A DNA stretch of 64,000 bases from Prosopocoilus inquinatus (taxonomy: Eukaryota; Arthropoda; Insecta; Coleoptera; Lucanidae), in contig CM069872.1 in assembly GCA_036172665.1 (NCBI GenBank), forward strand, positions 49,462,101-49,526,100, written 5' to 3'. Position 1 is the first letter of the stretch; each line of letters starts with the position of its first letter. The notes under the pieces are model-generated. The model made no database searches and was not told the origin of the DNA. It was given only the letters and a program-made list of their open reading frames with translations. A program made the position numbers and the translations under genes. This document shows, piece after piece, positions 33,601 through 41,428 of the stretch.

Positions 33601-35699
33601 CATTTTGTTACTATTTAATTTCTCTTTTGTCTCCAGTTTCTTTCATGTCACGGAAACATTCCCCGACTTTTTCTTCAGATTTTCCAAACTTTTCGTCAAA
33701 CATTCCCCGAATTTTCAGATTTTCCAGACTTTTCATCAAAAAACTTTCACTGTTGACGGCGATTACGCAACCTTCCTAATTTTTACATGTTTAAAATAAT
33801 TTTTTCGTTTTCAAAACGGAAATAGTAGATATACAAACTTGCTTTCTCGTTCAATTTGGTGTCGTCGACCTTGTTTTGTTTTTATATTCGCTTCACGCCT
33901 TGCATTTTGTTACTATTTCATTTCTCTTTTGTTTCCAGTTTCTTTCATGTCACGGAAACATTCCCCGACTTTTTCAGATTTTCCAAACTTTTCGTCTAAA
34001 AACTTTCACTGTCGACAGCGATTATGCAACAACCTTCCTAAATTTTACACGTTTAAAACAATCTTTTCGTTTTCAAAACGGAAATAACAGATATACAAAA
34101 ATTAGCAATTTATTAATAAATAAGCAATAATTGATTTTAATAACGTGTCCGTTCGTTAAAAAAATAATACCTACATTATATTTTTCAAAAAACAAGAAGT
34201 CATGTGCCCGTTTGCAACACTTTCCCTTAACACATTATGTCTCACTTAACTGGTTAAGTGATACTTTTTCCAACAAGAGAAAGTGTCATTTAACCACTTA
34301 AGTGTGTCTCAAGTGGTGTAAACGGGCATTAGTATAGACAAGCTAATGAACACAGTCGCATGCATGGTTGCCTATATTGAAGACTTTCTTTGTTTCTCTT
34401 ATAATTTATACGAGATCTTCAGAGTGATCCTTTAATTAGTTACACACACATATTGTTTATAATTTACACTGGATGTTCAAAGTCTCGCCATATGGATTTT
34501 AAATAATCAGAAAGTGTTTTTCTATTTACTAGTTCCTCCTTTATAAATCTGGTTTCAAACCTTACATGTGTTAAGAGTATTATTCTATTTACTTTAGCTT
34601 ACTAAAAACATAATTAATTCACATATTCAGTATGAAAATGTAGTCTTCTGAAATTCGTTTTGTAAAACAGATTTTAGTTCGTATCTTTTTGTTTGTGTAT
34701 CATGCACGTGTTGACATTGTCCTTGACCTCAAATCATAACTTATTATTGCCATTAAATTAAATGTCCTAATAGGTACTGAAATTTCTAATGATGTTCTTG
34801 ATCTAAATATACAGCAGTCAGCTGTTTTCGAGATGGTGATGCATGAAAGCTGATGATTTTTCAAAAAAATTTGTCAAACTGTAAAGTTTAAATTGTTAAC
34901 TTGGAAGTACAAAAATCTCTACGTGTTCATCTTCATTTCCCAGAAGAATACCATTGGATTAAAAATTAATAGTCGAACTAAAGGATACTTTAAAATTAAA
35001 GTCACAGTCAGATGTCTAAACAAATGCGAAAATGTAGTTATTTACACATGGGAATGCGACTTTCTTTTATTTTAAAGTCTCCCTTAGTTTTCGATTTTGA
35101 TACCTGGCCTCAAATATTAAATAAAAAATTTAATATGCAACTCCCAATTGGCATTAATTTAAATGACCTAACATAAATTAGAAACGGAGAGCACTTAAAT
35201 AACCTATTTTTTTGAGGGATCACTCAATCAATGAATTGATTGATTAATGCTTCTGAAATATTATTTGGTGTTTTGGAATTTGGGGTATCAGCTTATAAGC
35301 GCCCGGAATCAATTTAAATAAGTTTGTCCTTGAAATCAAAGTTTGCATTTTAATGAAACGCGGATACTCACCACATGGTATGTATCCCTTACGAGTATCT
35401 CTAGAAGAATGTGGAGAGTCTGCTTTGTCCGGTATCGTTGTCTGATACCTCTGTTGGTTCCTCCAAACCACAAGTTTGCTAAACACACTAAGTATGGACT
35501 GCCGTAGGCTCAGCGGCCTCCTTTGACATTCACTACTTACTACACTTGTTTTAGATCTAGTAATGTCATTATCGGTAGTGTCTATATTGATAACAGACGT
35601 CTTTTGTTTACACTTTTTACGAGTGTGTTTCAAATGTTTCTTGTTTGTCGGTTGTTCGTTGTCATCATACACTTCGAACACCTCCAATTCGTAATCCAT
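9116..35699 (-). CDS. ATP8B: P4-type phospholipid-transporting ATPase (flippase), ATP8B class; full gene
   Basis: Fourteen exons join in phase to 4053 bases, or 1350 residues plus stop. Family features, in order: the N-terminal motif [11 protein letters not shown]; membrane pair M1-M2 (about 140-195); the P4-specific actuator motif DGET (268-271); PISL in M4 (444-447); phosphorylation site DKTGT (Asp 497); TGDK (778-781); hinge GDGANDV (965-971); membrane segments M5-M10 (about 1030-1225); and a C-terminal [12 protein letters not shown] element. The motifs [15 protein letters not shown] and [11 protein letters not shown] place it with ATP8B rather than ATP8A. Such pumps move phosphatidylserine or phosphatidylethanolamine to the cytosolic leaflet and need a CDC50 subunit. 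No core motif is missing, so the gene looks functional. Length fits the family (about 1200) plus an extended N-terminus from exon 1. Exons: 35699-35372, 29890-29832, 29775-29563, 29149-28944, 25682-25352, 25269-24942, 24747-24143, 23129-22853, 22542-22239, 16603-16329, 15406-15183, 15116-14891, 14831-14728, 9688-9116. Confidence 0.93.
10430..12330. repeat. Degenerate T-rich tandem array in the last flippase intron
   Basis: A unit of about 300 bp recurs with the markers tctagaattgatttcag, ttgggttgaccttgag and tttttatttattttcc (near 10795, 11100 and 11850). A half-unit of about 155 bp carries gtcccttcaacattttctg. The units are diverged. No ORF. Confidence 0.7.
10508..10661. mobile_element. 154-bp hairpin MITE
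   Basis: Arms 10508-10557 and 10612-10661 are about 50 bp each (ends taagtacaaag / ctttgtactta), with few mismatches. The loop holds ctatagatttatag, itself a short palindrome. It sits at the edge of the T-rich array. Confidence 0.7.
12331..13680. other. Intron stretch, partly GC-rich, nothing recognised
   Basis: 12440-12650 is clearly richer in GC than its surroundings and open in two frames, but no domain or splice pattern is visible. 12820-13430 has unassigned short frames. I see no supported gene. Confidence 0.4.
13690..13946. mobile_element. hAT-type MITE with exact 8-bp target-site duplication
   Basis: The termini cagcgtttcccaaact and (reversed) cagcgtttctcaaact are typical of hAT ends. 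CATTAAAT flanks both sides (13682-13689 and 13947-13954). The 257-bp interior has a run of C and no ORF. Confidence 0.88.
14163..14290 (+). repeat. Dispersed repeat, possible tRNA-derived SINE fragment (copy 1)
   Basis: About 130 bases match 60354-60484 closely on the same strand. The start, ggttggtagagctggact, resembles a tRNA D-arm. The line aaggttcgggtac (copy 2: ggtttgagtac) resembles a B box, giving a consensus GGTTCGAGTAC. tRNA origin is an inference. Confidence 0.55.
14446..14588. mobile_element. 143-bp MITE next to flippase exon 13
   Basis: The inverted ends tagagccgttttacatctat and atagatgtaaaacggctcta continue as near-perfect arms of about 35 bp. It lies only 139 bp downstream of the exon 13 donor, inside the last intron. 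Confidence 0.75.
14728..14831 (-). CDS. ATP8B: Flippase exon 13 (M8, residues 1126-1160)
   Basis: The 104-base exon after acceptor attgcag codes [18 protein letters not shown] and M8 ([17 protein letters not shown]). The donor is GTAAAG, phase 0. Confidence 0.9.
14891..15116 (-). CDS. ATP8B: Flippase exon 12 (M6-M7, residues 1051-1125)
   Basis: It starts [20 protein letters not shown], the family's residues directly after GFSAQ, and includes [12 protein letters not shown] and M7. It ends in phase 1 before GTAAGT. Confidence 0.92.
15117..15182 (-). other. 66-base in-frame intron of the flippase gene
   Basis: It runs GTAACA...ttttcag between GFSAQ and TIFDPM. Its length is 22 codons and it has no stop in the coding frame, so retention would insert 22 residues between M5 and M6. 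Other flippases have no residues here, so removal is expected. Confidence 0.85.
15183..15406 (-). CDS. ATP8B: Flippase exon 11 (M5, residues 976-1050)
   Basis: It codes [18 protein letters not shown] and M5 ([20 protein letters not shown]). It ends in phase 0 at GCGCAG/GTAACA, before a 66-base intron. Confidence 0.92.
15719..16263. mobile_element. MITE of the TTCTGTAACATTGATA family
   Basis: The left end is cgggccagttctgtaacatt and the right end reads in reverse ggggtctattctgtaacatt. The interior has smaller inverted pieces (cttcaattattg and its complement). The same family makes the cluster at 46914-47730. It fills most of the intron between exons 10 and 11. Confidence 0.7.
16329..16603 (-). 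CDS. ATP8B: Flippase exon 10 (P domain, residues 884-975)
   Basis: The acceptor gtgatcag is in phase 2. The exon codes [35 protein letters not shown] and the metal-binding hinge [12 protein letters not shown], then the donor GTAATA. A 5.6-kb intron filled with repeats precedes it. Confidence 0.93.
16926..18037. mobile_element. 1.1-kb DNA transposon with 32-bp terminal inverted repeats
   Basis: Ends 16926-16957 and 18006-18037 match at about 30 of 32 bases (tatacaggatgttcttttac / its complement with two changes). The TATACAGGRTG start and TA flanks point to the Tc1/mariner superfamily. Interior frames are broken and no transposase motif is legible. Confidence 0.8.
18278..18319 (+). repeat. 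End fragment of the 32.3-kb palindrome-cluster element
   Basis: gaggtcacttaaatcaacgc followed by acttaagtattcaggtaacgcca matches the left terminus at 32324-32360 with small gaps. No matching right end was found nearby. Confidence 0.5.
18630..18745 (-). repeat. Hammerhead-ribozyme repeat, copy A (degenerate)
   Basis: On the - strand, 18726-18681 carries ccgacga, stem II agccc/gggct, gaaac, agcc and gta-cagag. The invariant CTGANGA has become CCGACGA (U4 to C), which should abolish cleavage. The tail gcaattaaaaacgatttgc is shared with the other copies. Confidence 0.75.
18819..20051. mobile_element. 1.2-kb inverted-repeat element
   Basis: Left gtcacatacggccagtccaa and right (reversed) gtcatatacggtcagtccaa form a terminal repeat of about 21 bp. 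A diverged part of the same family sits at 6526-6690. No transposase reading is legible. Confidence 0.65.
20160..20630. other. A-rich low-complexity intron sequence
   Basis: Repeated runs of acaaaaacaaa type with gacgatc words, resembling the 53.4-55.0 kb array in composition. No gene is seen. Confidence 0.5.
20631..20802. mobile_element. 172-bp MITE
   Basis: ggtgggtttcacaaaaaatc at the left is mirrored by ttttgtgaaactgga at the right. The arms continue through tttaatcaacgattaattta and its complement. Confidence 0.65.
21060..21165 (+). repeat. Short tandem duplication of about 60 bp
   Basis: The unit (poly-A run, tacgaacttcga, atttgacaggttggcaa) occurs twice in a row with small changes. Confidence 0.6.
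21351..21600. mobile_element. 250-bp MITE with long terminal inverted repeats
   Basis: The ends ttatggtgcggttgtgatca and (reversed) attattgtgcgattgtggtc continue as arms of about 70 bp through aagaatgatac and cgtttattcaac. The interior is short. Confidence 0.75.
22239..22542 (-). CDS. ATP8B: Flippase exon 9 (P domain, residues 783-883)
   Basis: It starts [17 protein letters not shown], which is strongly conserved, then enters a Pro/Thr-rich variable loop. Two donors are possible: GTAGAC at 22238 (used here; phase 2 fits exon 10) and an upstream TTTCAG/GTGGGA. Only the first keeps frame with exon 10 as drawn. Confidence 0.83.
22752..22772 (+). repeat. Solo right end of the 40.1-kb MITE family
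   Basis: aatcaaatctagggacccta is identical to the right terminus at 40411-40430. No left end accompanies it. Confidence 0.5.
22853..23129 (-). CDS. ATP8B: Flippase exon 8 (N/P domain, residues 691-782)
   Basis: It codes [17 protein letters not shown] to [11 protein letters not shown], with the ATP-contacting TGDK. The acceptor is tttttccag, and GTAATA is a non-optimal donor. Exit is in phase 1, joined by GAA to ETAINVGY of the next exon. Confidence 0.93.
23798..24071. mobile_element. 274-bp MITE with perfect 21-bp ends
   Basis: tatagtcgggccgccgaaga at 23798 is exactly mirrored at 24051-24071. TA/TATA flanks suggest a Tc1/mariner- or piggyBac-like target. It lies about 70 bp downstream of the exon 7 donor, in the intron before exon 8. 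Confidence 0.8.
24143..24747 (-). CDS. ATP8B: Flippase exon 7 (phosphorylation site and N domain, residues 489-690)
   Basis: The longest exon, 605 bases. It starts [18 protein letters not shown] with the catalytic Asp and continues into the nucleotide-binding domain ([19 protein letters not shown] and [11 protein letters not shown]). The donor is GTAAGT, phase 0. Confidence 0.95.
24942..25269 (-). CDS. ATP8B: Flippase exon 6 (M3-M4, residues 380-488)
   Basis: It holds M3 and M4, with the P4 motif [13 protein letters not shown], where an Ile in PISL lies on the lipid path in studied flippases. It ends [11 protein letters not shown] in phase 1 before GTAGGT. Confidence 0.94.
25352..25682 (-). 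CDS. ATP8B: Flippase exon 5 (actuator domain, residues 269-379)
   Basis: It opens with GETNLKCRQ, completing DGET, and includes [19 protein letters not shown] and [14 protein letters not shown]. It ends at FLIIG before the donor GTAAGT, in phase 0. Confidence 0.93.
25700..27200. other. Flippase intron, nothing recognised
   Basis: Apart from short unassigned frames near 26705-26950 this stretch has no repeat structure, gene or RNA I can support. Confidence 0.5.
27225..27405 (+). repeat. LINE-associated unit, copy 1
   Basis: The stretch (ttttccggccagccatgaga ... ttgttggatttggttaccct ... gtggacgtggaattaacatc) matches 28018-28200. It stands directly before the reverse-transcriptase remnant, as a 5' untranslated unit of a LINE would after internal deletion. 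Confidence 0.5.
27425..27845 (+). pseudogene. 3' end of a LINE (Jockey/CR1-like) reverse transcriptase ORF
   Basis: The reading [49 protein letters not shown] and, after a one-frame shift near 27712, [20 protein letters not shown] and [13 protein letters not shown] is the familiar C-terminal end of CR1/L2/Jockey-group ORF2. It is frameshifted and 5'-truncated, so it is dead. Confidence 0.85.
27949..27975 (+). repeat. (ATT)n tail of the LINE
   Basis: Nine ATT units end the element about 100 bases past the ORF. Such trinucleotide tails are usual for CR1/L2-like LINEs. Confidence 0.85.
27976..28230 (+). repeat. LINE-associated unit, copy 2 and start of a third
   Basis: ggtaagccattttgttc at about 28002 recurs at about 28210, making a unit near 208 bp. 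Its body matches the unit at 27225-27405. The following 28230-28600 is GC-richer and unassigned, and could be more of the same element. Confidence 0.5.
28944..29149 (-). CDS. ATP8B: Flippase exon 4 (actuator domain, residues 201-268)
   Basis: It begins [15 protein letters not shown] after the acceptor cttgtag and ends ETAELDG in phase 2 before GTGAGT. It carries the first residues of the DGET dephosphorylation loop. Confidence 0.92.
29563..29775 (-). CDS. ATP8B: Flippase exon 3 (M1-M2, residues 130-200)
   Basis: 213 bases, phase 0 on both sides. It codes [16 protein letters not shown], then two hydrophobic stretches (M1 around [14 protein letters not shown]2 around LPLIGVLGL), ending IKDAYDDF. 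Confidence 0.92.
29832..29890 (-). CDS. ATP8B: Flippase exon 2 (residues 110-129)
   Basis: This 59-base exon has acceptor ttttacag and donor GTAAGT. It codes [20 protein letters not shown], the conserved P4-ATPase entry motif. Confidence 0.88.
30546..30620 (+). repeat. Three-copy minisatellite, unit about 29 bp
   Basis: ttaaactatgtccttgcttt recurs three times with single-base changes. Confidence 0.65.
31300..31680 (+). pseudogene. PIF/Harbinger transposase remnant
   Basis: One frame reads [20 protein letters not shown] then [13 protein letters not shown] and a stop. It continues after a shift with [20 protein letters not shown] and [16 protein letters not shown]. This is the N-terminal layout of Harbinger DDE transposases (an FRMxKxTFxxLL helix, then the helix-turn-helix). 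Stops and shifts make it dead. The hammerhead repeat copy B cuts in just after it. Confidence 0.65.
31695..31925 (-). repeat. Hammerhead-ribozyme repeat, copy B (broken)
   Basis: On the - strand it has ctgaaga, stem II agcc/ggct and gaaac, but the helix III/cleavage segment agctgtacagagg is deleted or replaced. The distal helix I strands tcgagc and gctcga and ttgcagtg/cactgcaa survive. Another 30-odd bases are inserted near 31870-31905. It abuts the Harbinger remnant. Confidence 0.75.
32094..32314. mobile_element. 221-bp MITE
   Basis: Ends 32094-32121 and 32287-32314 (ctatactctattttttat / its complement) match over 28 bp with two changes. It ends 9 bp before the next element. Confidence 0.75.
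32324..32918. mobile_element. 595-bp element packed with nested palindromes
   Basis: The outer ends taaggttctgaatcaacac (32324-32342) and its near-complement (32900-32918) enclose three palindromes in a row, each built on accatttgtgaaacgtcatg facing its complement across acataacctaat. A second pair, tttattgtgcaacaaggaaa and its complement (near 32390 and 32560), frames the first. It has no coding capacity. Confidence 0.85.
33100..34110 (-). repeat. T-rich tandem duplication related to the 53-55 kb array
   Basis: Two units of about 300 and 265 bp (33539-33838 and 33839-34101) share ttggtgtcgtcgacctt, atgtcacggaaacattcccc and cgttttcaaaacggaaatag. In reverse complement they match the array at 54.0-55.0 kb in order (aactttttgat, cttgct, ggtgtcgac). 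Confidence 0.65.
34203..34332. mobile_element. 130-bp hairpin MITE
   Basis: tgtgcccgtttgcaacactt at the left mirrors aagtggtgtaaacgggcatt at the right. Inner arms around cacttaactggttaagtg also pair. Confidence 0.6.
34340..35240. other. Intron, nothing recognised
   Basis: Plain AT-rich sequence. Only a short palindrome around tcaatcaatgaattgattga (35225-35245) stands out. Confidence 0.5.
35372..35699 (-). CDS. ATP8B: Flippase exon 1 (N-terminal extension, residues 1-109)
   Basis: The ATG at 35697-35699 is the first Met after an in-frame TGA nine codons upstream. The exon ends at the strong donor GTGAGT (35371-35366) in phase 1, as exon 2 requires. The peptide starts [16 protein letters not shown] and is hydrophilic, Lys/Ser/Thr-rich and cytosolic. 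It is poorly conserved in the family, so the start rests on frame and splice evidence. Confidence 0.7.
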
Positions 35700-38600
35700 T
35701 TCGACGGTGCGGGTGTCATCGGTTCAGCACTGCTCTTTAGCGTGCATTCCAAGAAATTACCCTTCAGCTTCAAGTAGAGACGTAAACATCGTAATGTTCG
35801 ACGAAGTAACAGTAACATGTAGGGAGTGTTTCAAGCAGAAAGCAAGCTTCGCTTTAGCTTAAGGTCTTCATACACTCGTGCGGCTACAAATATCCAAAGA
35901 AACAATCACGTTTTCACGCAAGTAAATAAGAAATATTATTACAACTGTCATCTCATCACCAAAAATAACACTGGCGATGCACCCATGCACGACACTGCAA
36001 GCCGTATATGTCTTCGATCGGTCGGTTAGTTACCTGCGGAAGCACTGCTTCCCTCGAAGAATCAACTTAGTACTGACCGTAAACAAAAGAGGGCAACGTA
36101 AACGCAATTGTTTAAATTCCGTAAAACAAATCGCCGCATTTGTTGCAGAAATAAATCCACAAATCCAACTCCTATACTTAAGTAATAATTATTATGGTAC
36201 CAGTAAATAAAATAAGTAACAAAACCTCAGATAACATTTTATTTCACAAGACAAATGCTGTTATCTTATTCGGGTATCGTAAATTATATAACAAGAACCA
36301 CAGATACAGATTTAATTAATGGTAAAAGTTAGTCCTAAATGCACGTGATTAAATAATAATAGCAAAAAAATTATTCGTTGTCGTAAGTGTAAAATAATTA
36401 GGAGTTTCTAGAAAAGTGATGCAAACGTAACGTCCTTGGTTTCGGCTTTTGTTTTATTAAGGTTCATTTTCTTGCATTCGCTCTCTTGAAGAAACACGTC
36501 ACAAAATGGAACTTTATAGGGGACTACCAGTTTCTGTTCACGGTCTTTTGGTATTCAGAGGAGGCCATGTTAGGGTTATCATTTTTGTTGGTAATGATCA
36601 GATGGTGGATAGAAAAAAGTGTAACAGTTTACTATTGCAACGAAGCGGTGCGATGTTCTAAATAGATTGTATACACGCCTCAACATATTTGCCGGCGCAG
36701 CGCGTCTAGCCGATAGTGAACAATCGGTAAGCCAAAGAAATAATGCATTCGTTAGGACGGCATGATTCACAATAATGTCGCGGTTGTCTGCGATACTTGG
36801 ACACGATACGCACGAGAGAGTGTGCTGCAGAGACGTGTCGTGCTTCTATTTAATTCAAATCAACTAAAATGTTGTTTCTAAATTCAAGAAAGAGCTGTTA
36901 TTAGCTTCTGGAATTATATTCGCGTTTTTACCGTGACGACATTAGATTGACTGATTAAAAATCACGTATAAGCGGGCGGAACATTTAACGCTTTGATTTA
37001 GACCCCCACGTCGAGTCAGACTGCCGCTGTCTCAAACTGGTTTCAGGCAGTTCACTTTCTTGATTCCGCTGTTTGGTAATGATATCACTAAAAACCATGG
37101 ACTGGGGTTATTGTTTCTGAAGACGGGAACTCCCATTAGTAAATGTTATGAATGATTTAATTTCCTTTAACCTTACCATTGCCGACCATGATAAGTATTC
37201 TTCTAAACTATTAACAAAGTCTTATTATTACAAAATAAAAAAAACTTCATAATTTTTGATACGTCGAACTTTCATTTCTCTCAAATTACATGCACACAGG
37301 ATTGCCGGATATTTTTCTGGAAAGAAATGTACAGGGTTTCTTTATATATTTTGCACCCTATGTAGAGGGTTTATTTAAGGAGCTAGAGAAAAACTTGAAA
37401 TGCAAAGGTTGTAGGGCTTCATGCCTATTATCTTTTAGAGTTTCCATAAGAAACAGAAGCGCATCGGAAATCGGCGAAAAAATATAATTTTTGTCTTTTT
37501 TTTTAATAGAACAGCCTGTATACTGTTTGGGAAGATGAAAGATCATATTTTTCTGATTAAAAAAATATTTAATGTCTTGATGTTTGGAAGAACCGTTTAT
37601 GAAATAGTTGAAGTTAGAATATCAATGAATTAACGTAATGTAATGTAAATATTAAGGCGGCCTGAAATTTTGTTTTTTGTTGTATAGGGTTTCCAGTAAT
37701 CGAATTTCTATTGTTTTCTGTTAACTAAAACAGCCATTTAGAACTTTTGTAAGCACCTTTCTAGGCCGTCTTGATTTCTTAAACGTCATTAGGCTGATAT
37801 TTTAAACTTAATTATGTCACGAACGACCCTTCCAAATGTTAACATAATAAAAATTTTTGAAATCAGGAAAACATGATCTTTTTTAATTTAAATGTGGATT
37901 GTTTTCGGCCACACTTCCCAAGAACACCCAGTAGAATGTAGGAAATTTCAAGCGAGATACATCCTAGAATAACTAAATTAAACGAGATAAAAGAAAACTA
38001 TCACTAAATTGTTTTTTTCCATTTGTACGTTCTGCCGAAACCTTTTAACATTGCATGTGGGAACGTCGGCGTATGTCCGGACTCGCAAAGTCGAATGTTT
38101 GACCGCACTTAAATTACGACTCAATTTTCAAGTAATTTATTGAAGCACCAACGCAAATTTTCCCACGAACTTTGTCAGCTTGCGACTGATTAAGTTGTCC
38201 GTCAAAATCAACTTAATCGAATATTCTGATTATCAAAAAATAATTGCAGCGATTCATGTTTTGTTAACAGTTTACATCGACGGTGCAGGCCCGTGTGATA
38301 TAGGGCTTTTATACGACGATAATGTACACTATCAAATTTAATTGCTAACTTTGTTAATGGAAGCTACAAATTCGATTAAATTAACAAACAAGTAGAAGTA
38401 GTATTTTTCAAGATGGGTTCAGTCTGAAAAACAACCGAACGTCGCCTTTACAAAATAAAGACAAAAGGACATGGAACAACCTGTATATTATTTTACCAAT
38501 TGATAGAGAATAAATTAAAATTAAAATTCTGTATTAAAATAGTTCTTTGTCTTTTATCGTAAATTACTAAATAAAGAAGACTTGAGTTGATTCTTCACTA

Positions 38601-38700
38601 ATTCTACTAAAAAAATAAAATAAAAATAAGAATCCTATTCAAATATTATACTCAGCACGATTTAAAATTACAAACTTCGTCTCACACCTGCTTCCGGTTG
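35700..38700. other. Upstream of flippase exon 1; no gene supported
   Basis: This should include a promoter if transcription starts near exon 1, but no TATA box or initiator can be fixed by eye. GC content rises around 36640-36850. The rest is AT-rich without clear repeats. Confidence 0.35.
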
Positions 38701-38714
38701 ACCTTGGAAGATCA

Positions 38715-39293
38715 TATACAAAGTGCTACATTTTGAAACGCAACATAGGAAATCCCATGTTAATTTAAAAGTGCTCTAATATTGGCTTCCCTAATTATTT
38801 TACAACAAAATTCCATTTACGTTTATTAAAGTACTCTTCAAGATGAATTTGTCTGCGCAATTTGGGAATTTTACATACGCTGAATTTTAAGATATTTAAA
38901 AAATAGATTCAATTTATACCACACTATCAACACAGCCTTGAACAATGATTATGAAAACTGGACAGATAAGTAATAAATATTATTATTATTATTATATATG
39001 TCATTTTTAAAAAACATTGATAGAAAAAATATTTCCGGTAATTTATTTTAACATTTACTGTCAAGGCCGTGCTGATAGTTTAGTATAAATTGAATTTCGT
39101 TACTAATCTTTTTTAAATATCTCGAAACAGAGCGAATGAAAAATTCTCAAACTTCACAGACAGATTCACCTTAAAGAGCGCTTTAAAAAACCTAAATGGA
39201 ATTTTGCTGTAAAATAATTAAGGAAGCCAAAGAGTATCCTTATATTAACATGAGATTTCCTACGTTGCGTTTCAAAACGCAGCCTCCTGTATA
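38715..39293. mobile_element. Long foldback element, two arms of about 280 bp
   Basis: The left half is the reverse complement of the right half with moderate divergence: tttgaaacgcaac, ggaaatc, catgttaat and acaaaattccattta recur mirrored. An (ATT)n run lies at the centre (38980). The ends resemble TATACA. No ORF. Confidence 0.8.
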
Positions 39294-40113
39294 AAGCGCC
39301 ATATACTCTTATGTCACAAAACATTTTGCTTGCAACGTCTTACAACTCTCAATTTTCGAGAAAAAGAAGTGGGACGGGTGGTCTGAAACAACCGGTAGAT
39401 ATTGATCTTCACCAAGTAAAGGTCGAATCGAATATTACAAATTTGCTCAAATAAAATTTGTTTCTTTTTTTCGAAAATGCTAAATCATTAATATCATTAT
39501 ACAAATCTGCTTATTAACGTTCTAAAAAAACCTAAATTCGTTAAAACGTATCAGACCAGCTCAAATATCTGATAATTTTACTTGTAAGTCTACTATAACA
39601 CTATCTGGCATACTACCATTCCGCCTCAGATAAAAGCATCCGGTTACGTACTTCCTGGTCAGAAAATCCATGCGGGAAATGATTCAGTGCCGGTTTCTTT
39701 CACGAACCCTTTGAAATTTATAATACTTGTTTTTCTTTTTTTTGTACCTGCAACTACGATTACAGATTCACTCTTTTATCTCTTTTGTAAATTACAAAGT
39801 CGATTATAAAAATTACTGTTTCGACCCTACGTAATAATAGTTAATAAGTAATTAATACAGAAATGCATATAAAGTTTCAGGTGAACGCATTCATCGGCGT
39901 TTCTTGAATCTAAAACTTGCAACTTATTATCAAACAGCGGCAAAACTAGGTTATCCAGGCCAGCATAACTAATCGGATCGATAAATTCGAATGTTTTTCC
40001 ACGCTGAATACAGAAATTTGTAGATACATACTAATGTAAGGCTGGGGTATTAATTTTTGAACGCACACCTACGAGGTTAGATCTACTACTATAAACGTTA
40101 TTAGTGATATCTA

Positions 40114-40428
40114 GGGTCCCTACATTCGATTGACATTCAAAATGGCGGAGAGGGTTTGGAAACACAACGTCAGATCCGCCATTTTTCAAGCTCCGTCTCG
40201 TCTACTAAAGGAGCTGCTTTCTTTCGCTTAAAAGTTTGAATTCAAAGAAAAGAATGTCTGAATCAAAACACGTTTGAATCACGATTTTGTGAGCGAAAGA
40301 AAGCATCTTAAATAGCAAAACTATATTTTATTATATATAAAATCTGATATTACTAATGAATAATGAAAATGACGTTGTGTTTCCGAATCCTCTCCGACTT
40401 GTTAAGTGTCAATCAAATCTAGGGACCC
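40114..40428. mobile_element. 315-bp MITE with TA target site
   Basis: GGGTCCCTA at 40114 and its complement at 40428 begin inverted repeats of about 60 bp that include cgattgaca, ggagagg and ggaaacacaacgtca. TA stands on both sides. Interior arms gaaagaaagc also mirror. Confidence 0.85.
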
Positions 40429-40684
40429 TAATGATATCCATTAGTATAAAATTATGACATACTGTGAAATATATCCCTAGCCAACCTTTTACTCAGTACT
40501 ATACCTTGATACAATATCAGTGTAACACCAACCTAAGACAAGGAAATGGTGTTGTGAGGTCGGAAAGTAATTAAACCTTCGACGTACGTACACAAATGAT
40601 ATTTACCAGCCAGTAAACTTATTTAATAGGCGCCCTCTGCGCAAACAAAACTGCAATAATTGCCAAAATGAAATGCAAACTCAC

Positions 40685-40730
40685 CTGTCGTTAACGTTCG
40701 TCTTCGGTTCTTGAAAGACGCTCTGTCCAT
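40685..40730 (-). CDS. ATP8B: Possible alternative first coding exon of the flippase
   Basis: On the - strand an ATG at 40730-40728 opens 15 codons (MDRASFKNRRRTLTT). They run into CAG/GTGAGT in phase 1, the phase exon 2 needs, and would give a 1256-residue isoform with a short basic N-terminus. An acceptor-like cttgccctag lies about 15 bases upstream of the ATG, suggesting further untranslated exons. Chance is not excluded for so short an exon. Confidence 0.4.
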
Positions 40731-41284
40731 AATGGGTTTTGCTAGGGCAAGTATAGGAGCAGGATTATTTTAAATACAGGCATAAGGTCACTTGCGTTTC
40801 TTTAGTTACTTATAAGGCAACGATATGTTATTATAATCTTTTTTTTAATAATAAATTCGACGTATAGAAAACGATTACGATTATTTTGTATATATATTTT
40901 TTTCTTAATATTGCAGAGGTAGACGTATATTAAGTGTATTACCGATGGAATATTAAATGCGATTTATATAGTAAGTACAAAACGAAGTCAAAGGCGTCGT
41001 TAAGGGCGGAGGGCGGCGGGATGTGGAAAAAGGATTCCAAAGGCGCGGGCGACGCTGACGGCCGCGGCTGGATGGCGAGTACAAAAGGCGAGCATTTGTG
41101 CTGGCCTCTGCGAAATGCCCAGCCATGAACAGCACTGGAAAAAAATATATTATCAATTAATTAGTCAAATAGTTAATTAGCTTCCCCTTGAATATTAAAC
41201 AAACAAATTATTAAACAATAAAATTCGGGAGTCGAATCCATTAATTTTATTGTATATTATTAACAGAGAGAGGAATTTGTAAGG

Positions 41285-41428
41285 GACGACGAAGGCACGC
41301 ATAATTGGCCGACAAAAGCACGCATAGTTCGCCGACGAAAGCACGTATAGTTGGCCGACAACAGCACGCATAGTTGGCCGACGAAAGCACGCATAGTTCG
41401 CCGACTAAATCACGCATAGTTGGCCGAC
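41285..41428 (+). repeat. GC-richer minisatellite, 23-bp unit, about six copies
   Basis: The unit cacgcatagttggccgacga (plus aag) repeats at exact 23-base steps from 41296, with G/C alternation in ttggcc/ttcgcc. It is unrelated to the other arrays. Confidence 0.85.

Noticed and set aside
33124..34130. Several Phe/Ser/Leu-rich frames
   Set aside because: They arise from T-rich tandem repeats and mirror the repeat period.
41285..41428. Regular 23-bp array considered as CRISPR
   Set aside because: Contiguous units without unique spacers in a eukaryotic context make it a minisatellite.
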